In this document: positions 33,705-41,779 of the stretch, one piece after another
How the letters are laid out: the number at the start of each line of letters is the position of its first letter
How positions within the stretch are numbered: position 1 is the stretch's first letter
From: Methanoregula sp.
GTDB lineage: Archaea; Halobacteriota; Methanomicrobia; Methanomicrobiales; Methanospirillaceae
Assembly: GCF_023227875.1 (NCBI RefSeq)
Contig: NZ_JALOCH010000001.1
Coordinates: forward strand, 124,001 to 188,000
Direction of reading: 5' to 3'
Length of the DNA: 64,000 bases
Program-made: the position numbers and the translations under genes
The notes under the pieces: model-generated
Told to the model about the DNA's origin: nothing
Seen by the model: the letters and a program-made list of their open reading frames with translations, nothing else
Database searches by the model: none

Positions 33705-35891
33705 TTATGCCTTGACCGGGAAGTCTGACGGGGCAATATGGCCAACCGCCTTCTTACCGGTCCTCATCTCGTGGAACTGGCGGAGCGAGACGGTGATATC
33801 CCGCGTGAAGGCAAAGTACCCGATCTGGGTGTTGCGGCAGAGCTTCATTGCCATGTCCATCAGCCCCTGCGGGTCCGGCCGTGCCTCGCCAAGCCAGACG
33901 TGGAAGATGTTGCCGCCGTCAACGATCGGGAAGAAGACATGCTCGATCTCTATACGCTTGGTCAGGGGCACGTTTGCACCCGGGGCAACGTGGGTACCAT
34001 TCGTGTAATAGATCGGAAGGTCCCGGACCTTGCCGAGCTTCGAGAGGCCAAAGTCCAGGTCTCCCTTGATCACCTTCTTTGCAAACTCATGGTAACGGCG
34101 GTCGAGTAAGTCCGCAACGGCGAACCGCTGGCCGGTGGTCTCCGCCGGCGTGCGTGCGAGCGCGATGGTCATGTTGTTCTTCTTACTGAGTTCGCGGCCG
34201 TACAGTTCCATCTCGGTCATCGCCCGGATGGCGAGCTTGAACGCGGCTTTTGACTCGTGGAGCTGCTGGCCGGTATGGTGCTGGACCATCTCGTTCACGC
34301 CGACCACGCCGATGGTATAGACAAGTCCTTCCAGGTCGACTGCAAGGGCGCCCCGCTCCCCGGTGTTGGGATCCTTGGGGCGCTGCATGGCAAACGGCAT
34401 CCGGTTGTTCGACCGGATCAGGTCCATCCAGCGGCGTTTGATCTTGAAGATCTCGACCGAGACATCCATCAGTTTCTTCAGCTCGGCAAAGAGCCGGGCA
34501 TCGTCGCCTTCCGCATTATAGGCGGCCCGTGGGCAGTTAACGGAGACCACCTGCCACGACCCCATCGAGAAGTGGCGGCCATCCTCAAAGAGGAGTTTCC
34601 TGTCAAAGTCAGAGTCTTCATCGGCAACGGTTGAGAACTGGTAGGCGCAGCACTGGTAGCAGGAGATTCCCTTGCCGGCGCCGCGGTACGCCGGGAGCTG
34701 GTTGTCGTAATAGGGCGTGCCGAACTTCGAGGCGAGCTCGAAGGTCATCAGGTAGAGGTCCTGGTACGTGGGGAGGTCGGGATTCTTCTTATTGAACTCC
34801 TCGCGTTCCTGCATGAAGTCGGGCTCGATCGAGATCTCGGGCTTGGGGAAGTTGAATGGTTTGCCCCAGTAGTCGCCTTCGAGCATGACTTCCATGAGCG
34901 CCTTGAAGAGGAGCCGGACTTCGCGTTCGAACTCCCCGTAGGTCCGGTGGGGTGCCATGGTGCCGTCCCAAATCTTCCCTTTGTACACGCAGGGCTTGTC
35001 CTGCCAGAGCGTGGGAACGCCGGGAGAGAGCTGGATGGACGAGAAGACGAGCTGGCCGCCCCGGGCCACCATCATCTGGGTCATCTCGTACACGAACATC
35101 TGCACCATCTGCTTGATCTCCTCGTACTCCAGCCCCTCCATGAAGGGGGCGAGGAACGTGAGGAAGTTGTAATATCCCTGTCCCCCGGCAAAGTTGGTCT
35201 GGGCAGACCCGAGTGCCTTGACCGCGTGGAGGATGGCAACTTCGGCACGTTTTGCCGGGCCGGCAACCGATGCCTTGGTCCCGTTGCCATCGGGCATCAG
35301 GCCGTAATAGAAGAAGTAGCGCAGGTCCCAGTCCTGGCAGAACGGGCGCGTACCGAAATATTCGAGGTCGTGGATATGCATCTCGCCGGAGAGGTGGTGG
35401 TCGGCAAGGGCAGGGGGCAGCTGGAGCAGGTATTGCTCCTTTGAGATCTTGTCCGCTTTCTTCTTGTGGGAGGTCTCGGCATTCTCCTGCAGGTTCGCGT
35501 TGTCATGGGCCTCGAACCCTTTGCCAACATCGATCTGGTGGGCGTCGAAAACCGGGGTACCGACGCGGGTGGATACGTTCCGGTACTGGATCATCCCCCG
35601 TTCAAGGAGGGTGATGTTGACGATCTCGCGGATGAGCGGGCCGGAGAGGGATTTCAGCCCCATACTCTTGATGCGCTGCTCGACTTCGAGAGCGATCTCC
35701 TGCGCCGTCTCCTCGCTTATCCCCTGGTACCCGTAGAAGGTCTCAACGAGTTTGGTCTCTTCGACAAGCTGGCGGACAATGCGGTTCCGGTCCCATTCAA
35801 CAATGTGCCCGTCTGTTGTCCTTACCGGGGGGAGGGATGGTGCATACTCACCAAAGATGGTCTGCTGGCGGGTCTCCTGCCGGGGCATCAT
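33705..35891 (-). CDS. nrdD: anaerobic (class III) ribonucleoside-triphosphate reductase
   Basis: A 728-residue enzyme that would make dNTPs anaerobically with a glycyl radical. An ATP-cone is at about residues 22-110, and the barrel carries cysteines at 185 (FCQDWD), 411, 414, 415 (SCYQCCAYQF) and 453 (NCPRAAYN). The C-terminus is odd: after GYFAFTRDI (residues 691-699) the usual CxxC...CxxC zinc site and RVxGY motif do not follow, and only Cys685 remains; the best candidate glycine is Gly717 in KKAVGHIAPSDF. The adjoining redoxin gene points to the NrdH-dependent class described for Methanosarcina barkeri. An nrdG activase is not in the window. ATGATG overlaps the redoxin stop. Confidence 0.9.
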   Translation of the reverse strand: MMPRQETRQQTIFGEYAPSLPPVRTTDGHIVEWDRNRIVRQLVEETKLVETFYGYQGISEETAQEIALEVEQRIKSMGLKSLSGPLIREIVNITLLERGMIQYRNVSTRVGTPVFDAHQIDVGKGFEAHDNANLQENAETSHKKKADKISKEQYLLQLPPALADHHLSGEMHIHDLEYFGTRPFCQDWDLRYFFYYGLMPDGNGTKASVAGPAKRAEVAILHAVKALGSAQTNFAGGQGYYNFLTFLAPFMEGLEYEEIKQMVQMFVYEMTQMMVARGGQLVFSSIQLSPGVPTLWQDKPCVYKGKIWDGTMAPHRTYGEFEREVRLLFKALMEVMLEGDYWGKPFNFPKPEISIEPDFMQEREEFNKKNPDLPTYQDLYLMTFELASKFGTPYYDNQLPAYRGAGKGISCYQCCAYQFSTVADEDSDFDRKLLFEDGRHFSMGSWQVVSVNCPRAAYNAEGDDARLFAELKKLMDVSVEIFKIKRRWMDLIRSNNRMPFAMQRPKDPNTGERGALAVDLEGLVYTIGVVGVNEMVQHHTGQQLHESKAAFKLAIRAMTEMELYGRELSKKNNMTIALARTPAETTGQRFAVADLLDRRYHEFAKKVIKGDLDFGLSKLGKVRDLPIYYTNGTHVAPGANVPLTKRIEIEHVFFPIVDGGNIFHVWLGEARPDPQGLMDMAMKLCRNTQIGYFAFTRDITVSLRQFHEMRTGKKAVGHIAPSDFPVKA

Positions 35892-36172
35892 TCACCCGCG
35901 ATCAACTGGCTGATATGCTCCCCATCCAGCTTTCCCGCGGGAAAAAGGTCCGCTGAGGTGAAAAAATCCTCGCTCTTCTGGAGCACCGGCGCCTCGTTCA
36001 CAAACACACCGTTCACCCGAAGTTCGGTCAGCGACTCTGCACTGGACAGGTCGCGTTCGGCGAACTCGTGTCCGCCTTTCTTCAGGAATGTCTTTAAGAG
36101 TTCGCAATTCGGGCAATGCTCAAGCGTATATACAATCAGCTGTGGACCTTTCGGCACAAAAAACACCCTCAC
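35888..36172 (-). CDS. nrdH: glutaredoxin/NrdH-like redoxin
   Basis: A 94-residue thioredoxin-fold protein with the redox motif CPNC at residues 20-23 in YTLEHCPNCELLKTFL and a VNGVFVNEAPVLQ segment with a cis-Pro-like APV. Its gene overlaps nrdD by up to four bases and precedes it, so the two are co-translated and it is very likely the electron donor for the ribonucleotide reductase, as in the M. barkeri system. It has no signal peptide. The first ten residues (MRVFFVPKGP) are slightly longer than typical NrdH. Confidence 0.85.
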   Translation of the reverse strand: MRVFFVPKGPQLIVYTLEHCPNCELLKTFLKKGGHEFAERDLSSAESLTELRVNGVFVNEAPVLQKSEDFFTSADLFPAGKLDGEHISQLIAGE

Positions 36173-36298
36173 TCTGTCATCTATCTGATTGGAGGTAGGT
36201 ATAAAAAAATCTTGGTTTATGCAATGCTAATCGCAGTCCCTTCAGGCTGATACACGGAGCGATTACCCTTATCTTTGGAATCGCACAATAGTACCGTA

Positions 36299-36838
36299 AT
36301 GGTCAGGACGTTTGTCGCGCTTGAACTCTCCGGGGAGATACGGGAGCAGCTTAAGGAGGCCCAGCAGGTGCTCCGTGGCTGTTCTGCCCGTTTGACATTT
36401 GTTGATCCGGCCCTCATCCATATCACCGCAAAATTCCTTGGCGAGGTTGATGACAAGACCCTCGTCCAGGTTCAGGACGTCCTGAAAAAAATTGCATTCA
36501 CCCCGTTCCCGGTTCATGCCGGGCTGGTAACGGTGAATAACCCGAAACGCCCGCATACGGTCTGGTGCGCGATGGATGACGGAGGGAACGGCGAGAGACT
36601 CCTTGGCCTGATCGAAGCGGCACTCACACCTCTTGGTTTTCCCCGCGAGAGCCGGAAGTTCACGCCCCACGCAACCGTGGCCCGGGTCAAAGATTCCGAC
36701 CCGTCGCTCTTTACGGTTCTCGACCAGCTCAAGGGCCGGGACTATGGCACCTGCATGGTGACCGGCATGAAACTCAAGAAGAGCACCCTGACTCCCCGGG
36801 GCCCGGTGTACGAAGACCTGCTTGAGGTGAAATGGTGA
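36299..36838 (+). CDS. thpR: RNA 2',3'-cyclic phosphodiesterase (ThpR/LigT family)
   Basis: A 179-residue 2H phosphoesterase. The two catalytic motifs are HITAKF (His41) and HATVARV (near residue 127), with the supporting VRTFVALELS start and GPVYEDLLEV end. Family members open 2',3'-cyclic phosphates or ligate tRNA halves in vitro. The ATG at 36299 (MVRTFVALEL) fits the family, not the TTG 24 bases upstream. It overlaps the CCA-adding enzyme gene, linking two tRNA-end-processing activities. Confidence 0.92.
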   Translation: MVRTFVALELSGEIREQLKEAQQVLRGCSARLTFVDPALIHITAKFLGEVDDKTLVQVQDVLKKIAFTPFPVHAGLVTVNNPKRPHTVWCAMDDGGNGERLLGLIEAALTPLGFPRESRKFTPHATVARVKDSDPSLFTVLDQLKGRDYGTCMVTGMKLKKSTLTPRGPVYEDLLEVKW

Positions 36839-38199
36839 GCCGGCTCCCCCTGGAAGAAAAAGTCCTCACAGCCCTGCGGCCAACGCAGGCAGAGAAGGAT
36901 CACGTATGTGGCCTTGCACAGCGTGTCCTTGAACGCATCCGGCAGAGCGGGAAGGCGGATGGCATGGTCGTGGGATCGATTGCCCGTCATACGTGGGTGA
37001 GCGGGGACCGGGACCTTGATATTTTCATGCTCTTTGACCCGTCCCTGCCCCGCGAGGAACTGGAAACGCAGGGGCTTGCCCTTGCCCGGAGCATTGCCTC
37101 GTCCTTTTCGGAGAACTATCACGAGAAGTACGCCGAACACCCCTACATCAACGCGACCATTGATGACGTGGATGTGGACCTTGTTCCCTGTTACAATGTC
37201 GACAGCGCCGAGCGGATCCAGAGTGCCGTTGACCGGACTCCGTTCCATACCCGCTACATCACGGAGAAGATCAATGGCCTGATCGATGATGTCCTGCTCC
37301 TCAAGCGGTTCACCAAGGCCGGCGGTATTTATGGGTCCGACCAGATGACGGAGGGATTCTCCGGGTATCTCTGTGAGCTGCTCGTCCTCCACTATGGCGG
37401 GTTCACCCCGCTGCTCATGGCTGCTGCCGAATGGAAGCCCCAGGCAATTATCGATATTGAGAATCATGTGGCAAAGGAGTTCGATGAACCGCTGGTGATG
37501 ATCGATCCGGTTGATTCGAAGCGGAACGTTGCTGCCGCTGTATCGATAGACCGGATGGCAGAGTTCGTGGAACTCGCCCGGGGGTACCTGGAATCCCCCT
37601 CGGAATCGTTCTTCCTGCTACCGCAGGAACCCCCCATCACAAGGGAAGATCTGGAAAAACTCCTGGACGAGCGGGGGACTTCCCTGTACGCGATTACGTT
37701 CGCGACCCCGCCGTACATCGAGGAGATCGTGGTCCCCCAGCTGAAACGCAGCACCCTTGCGATCAGCGAGAACCTTGAACGGCATGGTTTCCCGGTGCAC
37801 CACGCGGATTACCGGATGGGAAAAGAGGAATCCATGATCCTTGTTGAACTGCTGGTCTCCCGGCTGCCGGCAATCCGGGGCCATGCCGGCCCTCCGGTCT
37901 GGAACCGGGTCAACGCGGAAAAGTTCCGGGCCAAGTACCTCTCGTCCGACCTGCCCGGCCCCTATATCGTGAACGGCCGGTACGAGACGGAAGTCCCCCG
38001 CGAGTTCCAGCATGCCGGTGACCTGCTCCGGTCCGAAGGCATGCTACAGGTGAGCCTGGGGAAGCATGTGCGACAGGCGTTTGAGAACGGGTGGACGGTG
38101 CAGGAAGGCCCGGCGTGCTGGAGCCCGGAGTTTGCATCGTTCATTGGCGGGTTCTTTGGCCGGTGCTCGCCGCTGGTGAGGATGGGGAAGGGGAAGTAG
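36832..38199 (+). CDS. cca: CCA-adding enzyme (archaeal class I tRNA nucleotidyltransferase)
   Basis: A 455-residue enzyme that builds or repairs the tRNA 3'-CCA. The nucleotidyltransferase signature is GSIARHTWVSGDRDLDIF (residues 47-64, with catalytic Asp60 and Asp62), and the third carboxylate is in DDVDVDLVPCYNV (about residues 110-122). FTKAGGIYGSDQMTEGFSGY is the conserved neck motif. Since neither tRNA in this window encodes CCA, the enzyme is essential here. It starts within the thpR stop region (ATGGTGA). Confidence 0.96.
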   Translation: MVSRLPLEEKVLTALRPTQAEKDHVCGLAQRVLERIRQSGKADGMVVGSIARHTWVSGDRDLDIFMLFDPSLPREELETQGLALARSIASSFSENYHEKYAEHPYINATIDDVDVDLVPCYNVDSAERIQSAVDRTPFHTRYITEKINGLIDDVLLLKRFTKAGGIYGSDQMTEGFSGYLCELLVLHYGGFTPLLMAAAEWKPQAIIDIENHVAKEFDEPLVMIDPVDSKRNVAAAVSIDRMAEFVELARGYLESPSESFFLLPQEPPITREDLEKLLDERGTSLYAITFATPPYIEEIVVPQLKRSTLAISENLERHGFPVHHADYRMGKEESMILVELLVSRLPAIRGHAGPPVWNRVNAEKFRAKYLSSDLPGPYIVNGRYETEVPREFQHAGDLLRSEGMLQVSLGKHVRQAFENGWTVQEGPACWSPEFASFIGGFFGRCSPLVRMGKGK

Positions 38200-38314
38200 G
38201 GATTTTTAACGCAAGATGAAGTTTTTCCTCATCATTCTTCATCTGTACAGCTCTGTTAAAAGTTAGAAGATAATAGCGTAAGTGTTAACATTAAAACGTC
38301 CGTAATGCAAGCAT

Positions 38315-38950
38315 ATGAGACGGTGCGCAGAATGCGATCTGGATAAGCAACAAAATAGAGATCATCCTATATGCATCACGTTGCCATCGAATGACATCAA
38401 AGGGTGTATTATCTCTCGTGATCCCACTTCGGAATTTATTAAATTTTGGAGAAAACCCATAATCACAAAAGGGAATTGCAAATTTAGTAATGGTAAAGTA
38501 CCACCAGAATGGCTATGCCAACGTATTCAATCGTTCAAGGGATATACACCAGACTCGGTTGAAGCAAAGAAATTGCGTACATTTTTCGATTTGAATTGTT
38601 ATTGGACTCATTTTCACAAATGTCCCACTGACAAACAAGGCAAGGGTTTTCCTCGTTTTTCCTATCCAAATGCGAAGATATGTGCCGATAAATGGTTTGA
38701 GTTTGAATGTACCGAATATAAACTAAACGATAAGATACTCATTCTGTTGGGTAGAGACCTAGAACGATATTTCCAAGAGAGACTTGATCACCCTTTGCTA
38801 AAAAACGAGCATGTATTTTTTCTCCCACATCCATCGTCTGCGAACTGTGGTAAAGGATGGTCGTGGAATAAATGCAAACCCTCCGATGATCCGGACTTAA
38901 TTAAATTGAATGAACGGCTGGAAAAACTTATGGCGTGTATTATGAAATAA
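38315..38950 (+). CDS. uracil-DNA-glycosylase-fold protein, AT-rich and probably acquired
   Basis: A 211-residue protein with an N-terminal cysteine pair (CAECDLDK) and features of the UDG superfamily: GCIISRDPTSEF where motif 1 (GxxPG/QDPY) is expected, CYWTHFHKCPTD as the N-x-x-K-C-type strand, ILILLGRDLERYF as the central strand, and FFLPHPSSANCG as the HPS motif near residue 170. This family assignment rests on motif order only. The gene is much more AT-rich than its neighbours and lies beside dispersed repeats, consistent with horizontal transfer, possibly with a defence-related or DNA-repair role. Confidence 0.6.
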   Translation: MRRCAECDLDKQQNRDHPICITLPSNDIKGCIISRDPTSEFIKFWRKPIITKGNCKFSNGKVPPEWLCQRIQSFKGYTPDSVEAKKLRTFFDLNCYWTHFHKCPTDKQGKGFPRFSYPNAKICADKWFEFECTEYKLNDKILILLGRDLERYFQERLDHPLLKNEHVFFLPHPSSANCGKGWSWNKCKPSDDPDLIKLNERLEKLMACIMK

Positions 38951-39013
38951 AAATTTCTTTTCGAAGTTTTCAAATTAGTTCTCTAAACTTTGTGAGGCCC
39001 ACGCGCAAAAGGT

Positions 39014-39098
39014 CTGCCAACTTCTTCGAAGAATGCTGATGCATTCTTCTCGTGTCTCGACTCTGTAGAGTCTCGACATTGCGCAACTCACTTACCTG
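39014..39098 (+). repeat. hairpin repeat, full copy
   Basis: It contains a perfect 9-base-pair hairpin GAAGAATGC-TGAT-GCATTCTTC (39028-39049) and a second inverted repeat GACTCT-GT-AGAGTC (39059-39072), then ATTGCGCAACTCACTTACCTG. Degenerate partial copies in both orientations occur at 10132-10166 and 10249-10312. Confidence 0.65.
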
Positions 39099-39232
39099 TA
39101 TGAGAATTCGCATACCGTCTCTTGCCCAGCGAGGGGGCGACGAGCCCCCCGAGCGACTCCCCGCACCAGCGGGGAGGGGGAGCCCTCGTAATTTTTTGAA
39201 AATTTCTGCTCTGTTGAAATCTTTTGAAGTAA

Positions 39233-39305
39233 TGATGGGTGCTGATGCCCCCATACCCCCTGTTGTGATTAACGGCCGCCACCCTGAAGGGCGCCCCGCG
39301 GCGGC
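39233..39305 (-). repeat. dispersed GC-rich palindromic repeat, copy 2 (inverted)
   Basis: The reverse complement carries the same hairpin (CCGCCGCGGGGCGCCCTT...) and the same 28-base block ending CATCAGCACCCATCA as copy 1 at 8776-8848, with 12 rather than 11 bases between the blocks. Confidence 0.75.
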
Positions 39306-39444
39306 ATCAATTTCGTTTTTAAAATCCCCAATCCAACCTCCCCCATCATCTCAAAATATATACATGAATTAAAATAACAAAAAGTACATCAAAACAGGAG
39401 ATGCTCCTCATCCAAAGAAAAATATTACACCAGGAGGTTGCCGG

Positions 39445-39978
39445 ATGCCCCGCGGCCGGTTCCCGGTAAAAGCACTCGAAGCCGCGATGAAGATTGCGGT
39501 GAAGCGGGGGCTCGTCCGGATGTACGAACGCGGGCCGGGCAGTATCGCTACGTTTGCAATCGTGCGCCCGGGGCTGCTTGCCGAAGTCCGGATCAAGCGG
39601 CTGCGGCAGATAGACTGCACGAAAGAGTCGCTCGACCGCAATGCAGCACAAGAGATCACGGGCCTGAAGATGTACCCCTCCTGCCCGCAGATCTCCCGCG
39701 AGCTCTGGGGGGTCTCGCAGGATTATTTCATCCGGTTCTTCCGGATCATGGACAACGGGATCCTCGAGCTCGGGAGCGATGGCGAGCCGTTGCCGGCCGG
39801 CACTGCGGTGCGACCCGACCAGGTCCCGGGGCCGGTGCGGTACCTCAGGCGCCGGAGAAGGGAGCTGGCCGGGAAGGCAAAGGGCCGTAAGCAGCCCCTG
39901 GGTGAGAAGGCTATCCCCCAGTCGGAAGTGCAGTCTCCGACGGTGACCGATTCTCAGGGGAGTACCCCCGACCCCTGA
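39445..39978 (+). CDS. orphan basic protein of unknown function
   Basis: A 177-residue protein I do not recognise. Residues 1 to about 120 look globular (MPRGRFPVKALEAAMKIAVK, RPGLLAEVRIKRLRQIDC, CPQISRELWGVSQDYFIRFF), and the remaining 55 are basic and low-complexity (RRRRRELAGKAKGRKQP) and likely disordered. AEVRIKRL followed by a spaced Glu is weakly reminiscent of nuclease-type E-x-K strands, but that is speculative. GAGG before the ATG supports the start. It lies in the second accessory patch next to repeats. Confidence 0.6.
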   Translation: MPRGRFPVKALEAAMKIAVKRGLVRMYERGPGSIATFAIVRPGLLAEVRIKRLRQIDCTKESLDRNAAQEITGLKMYPSCPQISRELWGVSQDYFIRFFRIMDNGILELGSDGEPLPAGTAVRPDQVPGPVRYLRRRRRELAGKAKGRKQPLGEKAIPQSEVQSPTVTDSQGSTPDP

Positions 39979-40441
39979 AAGCCCTCTCTCAAATCGGGTT
40001 TATTTTTGCGATCTGAGATCATTTTGACCCCCTTTGATTTTCCAGTTTTTTTACAGGAACCGTGAAAATGACTTATTCGACCGGATCACCTGACATAAAC
40101 TCCCGGAAACGCTCATTTTTGCCTCCGAATTTAAGGTTTTTATAACGGTAGGCCCAAATTGCGCTAATAGAACCCTAACAGATCACGAAAGTCACCTCAG
40201 ATCGGGGTATGGACAGGGTATTCCGCCGGCCCAATCGATGGATACGGGGGTCCGGAGGTTTCCATGACTCCCTGCTGGATCGTTCCATTCCGGCCAGCAC
40301 CGGCCTTTTTTACGCTTACTACCACACATATTATGAGAATAGAAACTGATTCAGTACTGTTGAGCACCTCCGTATGGGCAATGAATTTTGTATCGGGATG
40401 AGCAGCACTACGGGAAAACAAAAACATCATGGTGGGTGAAA
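39979..40441. other. 463-base region upstream of the first glutamine synthetase gene
   Basis: No gene is seen. A TATA-like TTTTTATAACGG is at about 40136, a GC-rich palindromic stretch CCGGCCAGCACCGGCC followed by six T lies at 40290-40311 and looks like a terminator or attenuator, and a second TATA-like CATATTATG is at about 40326. GGAC-N6-TTCC (40211-40224) is one base short of an NrpR-type site. Confidence 0.45.
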
Positions 40442-41779
40442 ATGGCGTCTAACGAATCAGCAGCGGTAACAAAAATTCTGAAAAAGATCGAGTCGGACAA
40501 AGTAAAATTCATCCGGCTCCAGTTCACGGATATCCAGGGCCAGCCGAAAAATGTCTCGATTCCGGTGATCCAGGCAGAGAAAGCACTGAGCGAAGGTATC
40601 TGGTTCGATGGGTCGTCCATCGAGGGTTTTGCGCGGGTTGAAGAGTCCGACATGATCCTCAAGCCGGATCTGGCAACATACGCTGTGCTTCCCTGGAGGC
40701 AGGCCGAGGCAAAGGTTGCCCGGTTCATCTGTGACATCCAGACCTATGGGAGCAAACCCTTCAATGGCGATCCCCGGTATGTCCTTCATAAGGCGATTGC
40801 CGACGCTTCAAAGATGGGTTTCACCTTCAACACCGGCCCCGAGCTTGAGTTCTTCCTCTTCCGGATGTTCAACGGTCTCCCGACAACCGAGTTCGAGGAC
40901 CACGGGGATTACTTTGACCTTGCACCCACCGATTCAGCGGAAGATGTCCGCCGTGATGTCGTGCTCGCTCTGAGCGATATGGGGTTCGAGATCGAGGCAT
41001 CTCACCACGAGGTTGCCGACAGCCAGCATGAGATCGACTTCAAGTATGGCGATGTCCTGACCACTGCCGACCGGGTTATTACGTTCAAGTTTGCCACCAA
41101 GTCCATTGCCCTGCAGTATGGTCTCCATGCATCATTCATGGCAAAACCGATTGCAGGAATTGCCGGGAGCGGGATGCACACGCACGGATCGCTTTCGAAG
41201 AATGGCAAAAATGCATTCTTTGATCCCAATGCGGAACTCCAGCTCTCGGACACCGCGATGTATTATATCGGCGGCATCCTGAAGCACGCAAAGGCGATCA
41301 CCCGTCTTGCAAACCCGACCATCAACTCGTACAAACGTCTCGTCCCCGGGTACGAAGCCCCGTGCTATATCTCCTGGAGCGCAGCCAACCGTACCGCACT
41401 TGTCCGTGTCCCGGCCGCCCGCGGCAACAGCACCCGTGCCGAGTTCAGGAGCCCTGACCCCATGTGCAACCCGTACCTCACCTTTGCCTGCATGCTTGCA
41501 GCGGGTCTTGATGGGATCAAAAACAAGATCATGCCGCCGGAGATGACGAACTCCAACATCTACCACATGGATGAAAAGACGCGGAAGAAGAACAAGATCG
41601 ACATGCTGCCCGGAAGCCTCATGGAGTCCAATGCTGCGCTCCTGAAGGATGATGTGCTCTGCAAAATTCTCGGCGAACACGTTGTCACGAACCTGACCCG
41701 CATTGCGGAGATGGAGACCGAGTCCTTCAACCTTGCAGTCCACCCGTGGGAACTGGACCGGTATCTGGCAACCTACTGA
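40442..41779 (+). CDS. glnA: glutamine synthetase type I, copy 1
   Basis: A 445-residue glutamine synthetase, which makes glutamine from glutamate, ammonium and ATP. Family motifs are KFIRLQFTDIQG, WFDGSSIEGFARVEESDM, the ATP/metal segment GPELEFFLFR, AGSGMHTHGSL and the RVPAARGNSTRAEFRSPD substrate/ATP site. It lacks an obvious adenylylation tyrosine loop and resembles the GSI-alpha group, which is controlled by GlnK in methanogens. ATG at 40442 follows GTGGGTGAAA; an open frame continues upstream without coding character. A close paralogue lies 5 kb away. Confidence 0.97.
   Translation: MASNESAAVTKILKKIESDKVKFIRLQFTDIQGQPKNVSIPVIQAEKALSEGIWFDGSSIEGFARVEESDMILKPDLATYAVLPWRQAEAKVARFICDIQTYGSKPFNGDPRYVLHKAIADASKMGFTFNTGPELEFFLFRMFNGLPTTEFEDHGDYFDLAPTDSAEDVRRDVVLALSDMGFEIEASHHEVADSQHEIDFKYGDVLTTADRVITFKFATKSIALQYGLHASFMAKPIAGIAGSGMHTHGSLSKNGKNAFFDPNAELQLSDTAMYYIGGILKHAKAITRLANPTINSYKRLVPGYEAPCYISWSAANRTALVRVPAARGNSTRAEFRSPDPMCNPYLTFACMLAAGLDGIKNKIMPPEMTNSNIYHMDEKTRKKNKIDMLPGSLMESNAALLKDDVLCKILGEHVVTNLTRIAEMETESFNLAVHPWELDRYLATY

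Larger units (their letters stand above)
38951..39444. other. 494-base intergenic region packed with hairpin repeats
   Basis: No gene is seen. In order it holds a hairpin repeat (39014-39098), a second hairpin CTCCCCG-CACCAG-CGGGGAG (39157-39176) flanked by GAGGGGGCGACGAGCCCCC, and an inverted copy of the GC-rich repeat (39233-39305). The last 100 bases before 39445 are AT-rich and probably contain the promoter of the next gene. Confidence 0.65.

Noticed and set aside
33700..33800. Frameshift restoring a standard NrdD C-terminus
   Set aside because: I read the other two minus-strand frames downstream of the conserved FTRD segment and saw no CxxC or RxxGY continuation, so a simple frameshift is not apparent, though raw data would settle it.
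38951..39444. Possible CRISPR array
   Set aside because: Repeats are palindromic and few, with no regular repeat-spacer alternation and no cas genes in the window.
40197..40430. A 77-codon minus-strand frame upstream of glnA copy 1
   Set aside because: It covers the probable promoter and leader of glnA, and its sequence is not protein-like.
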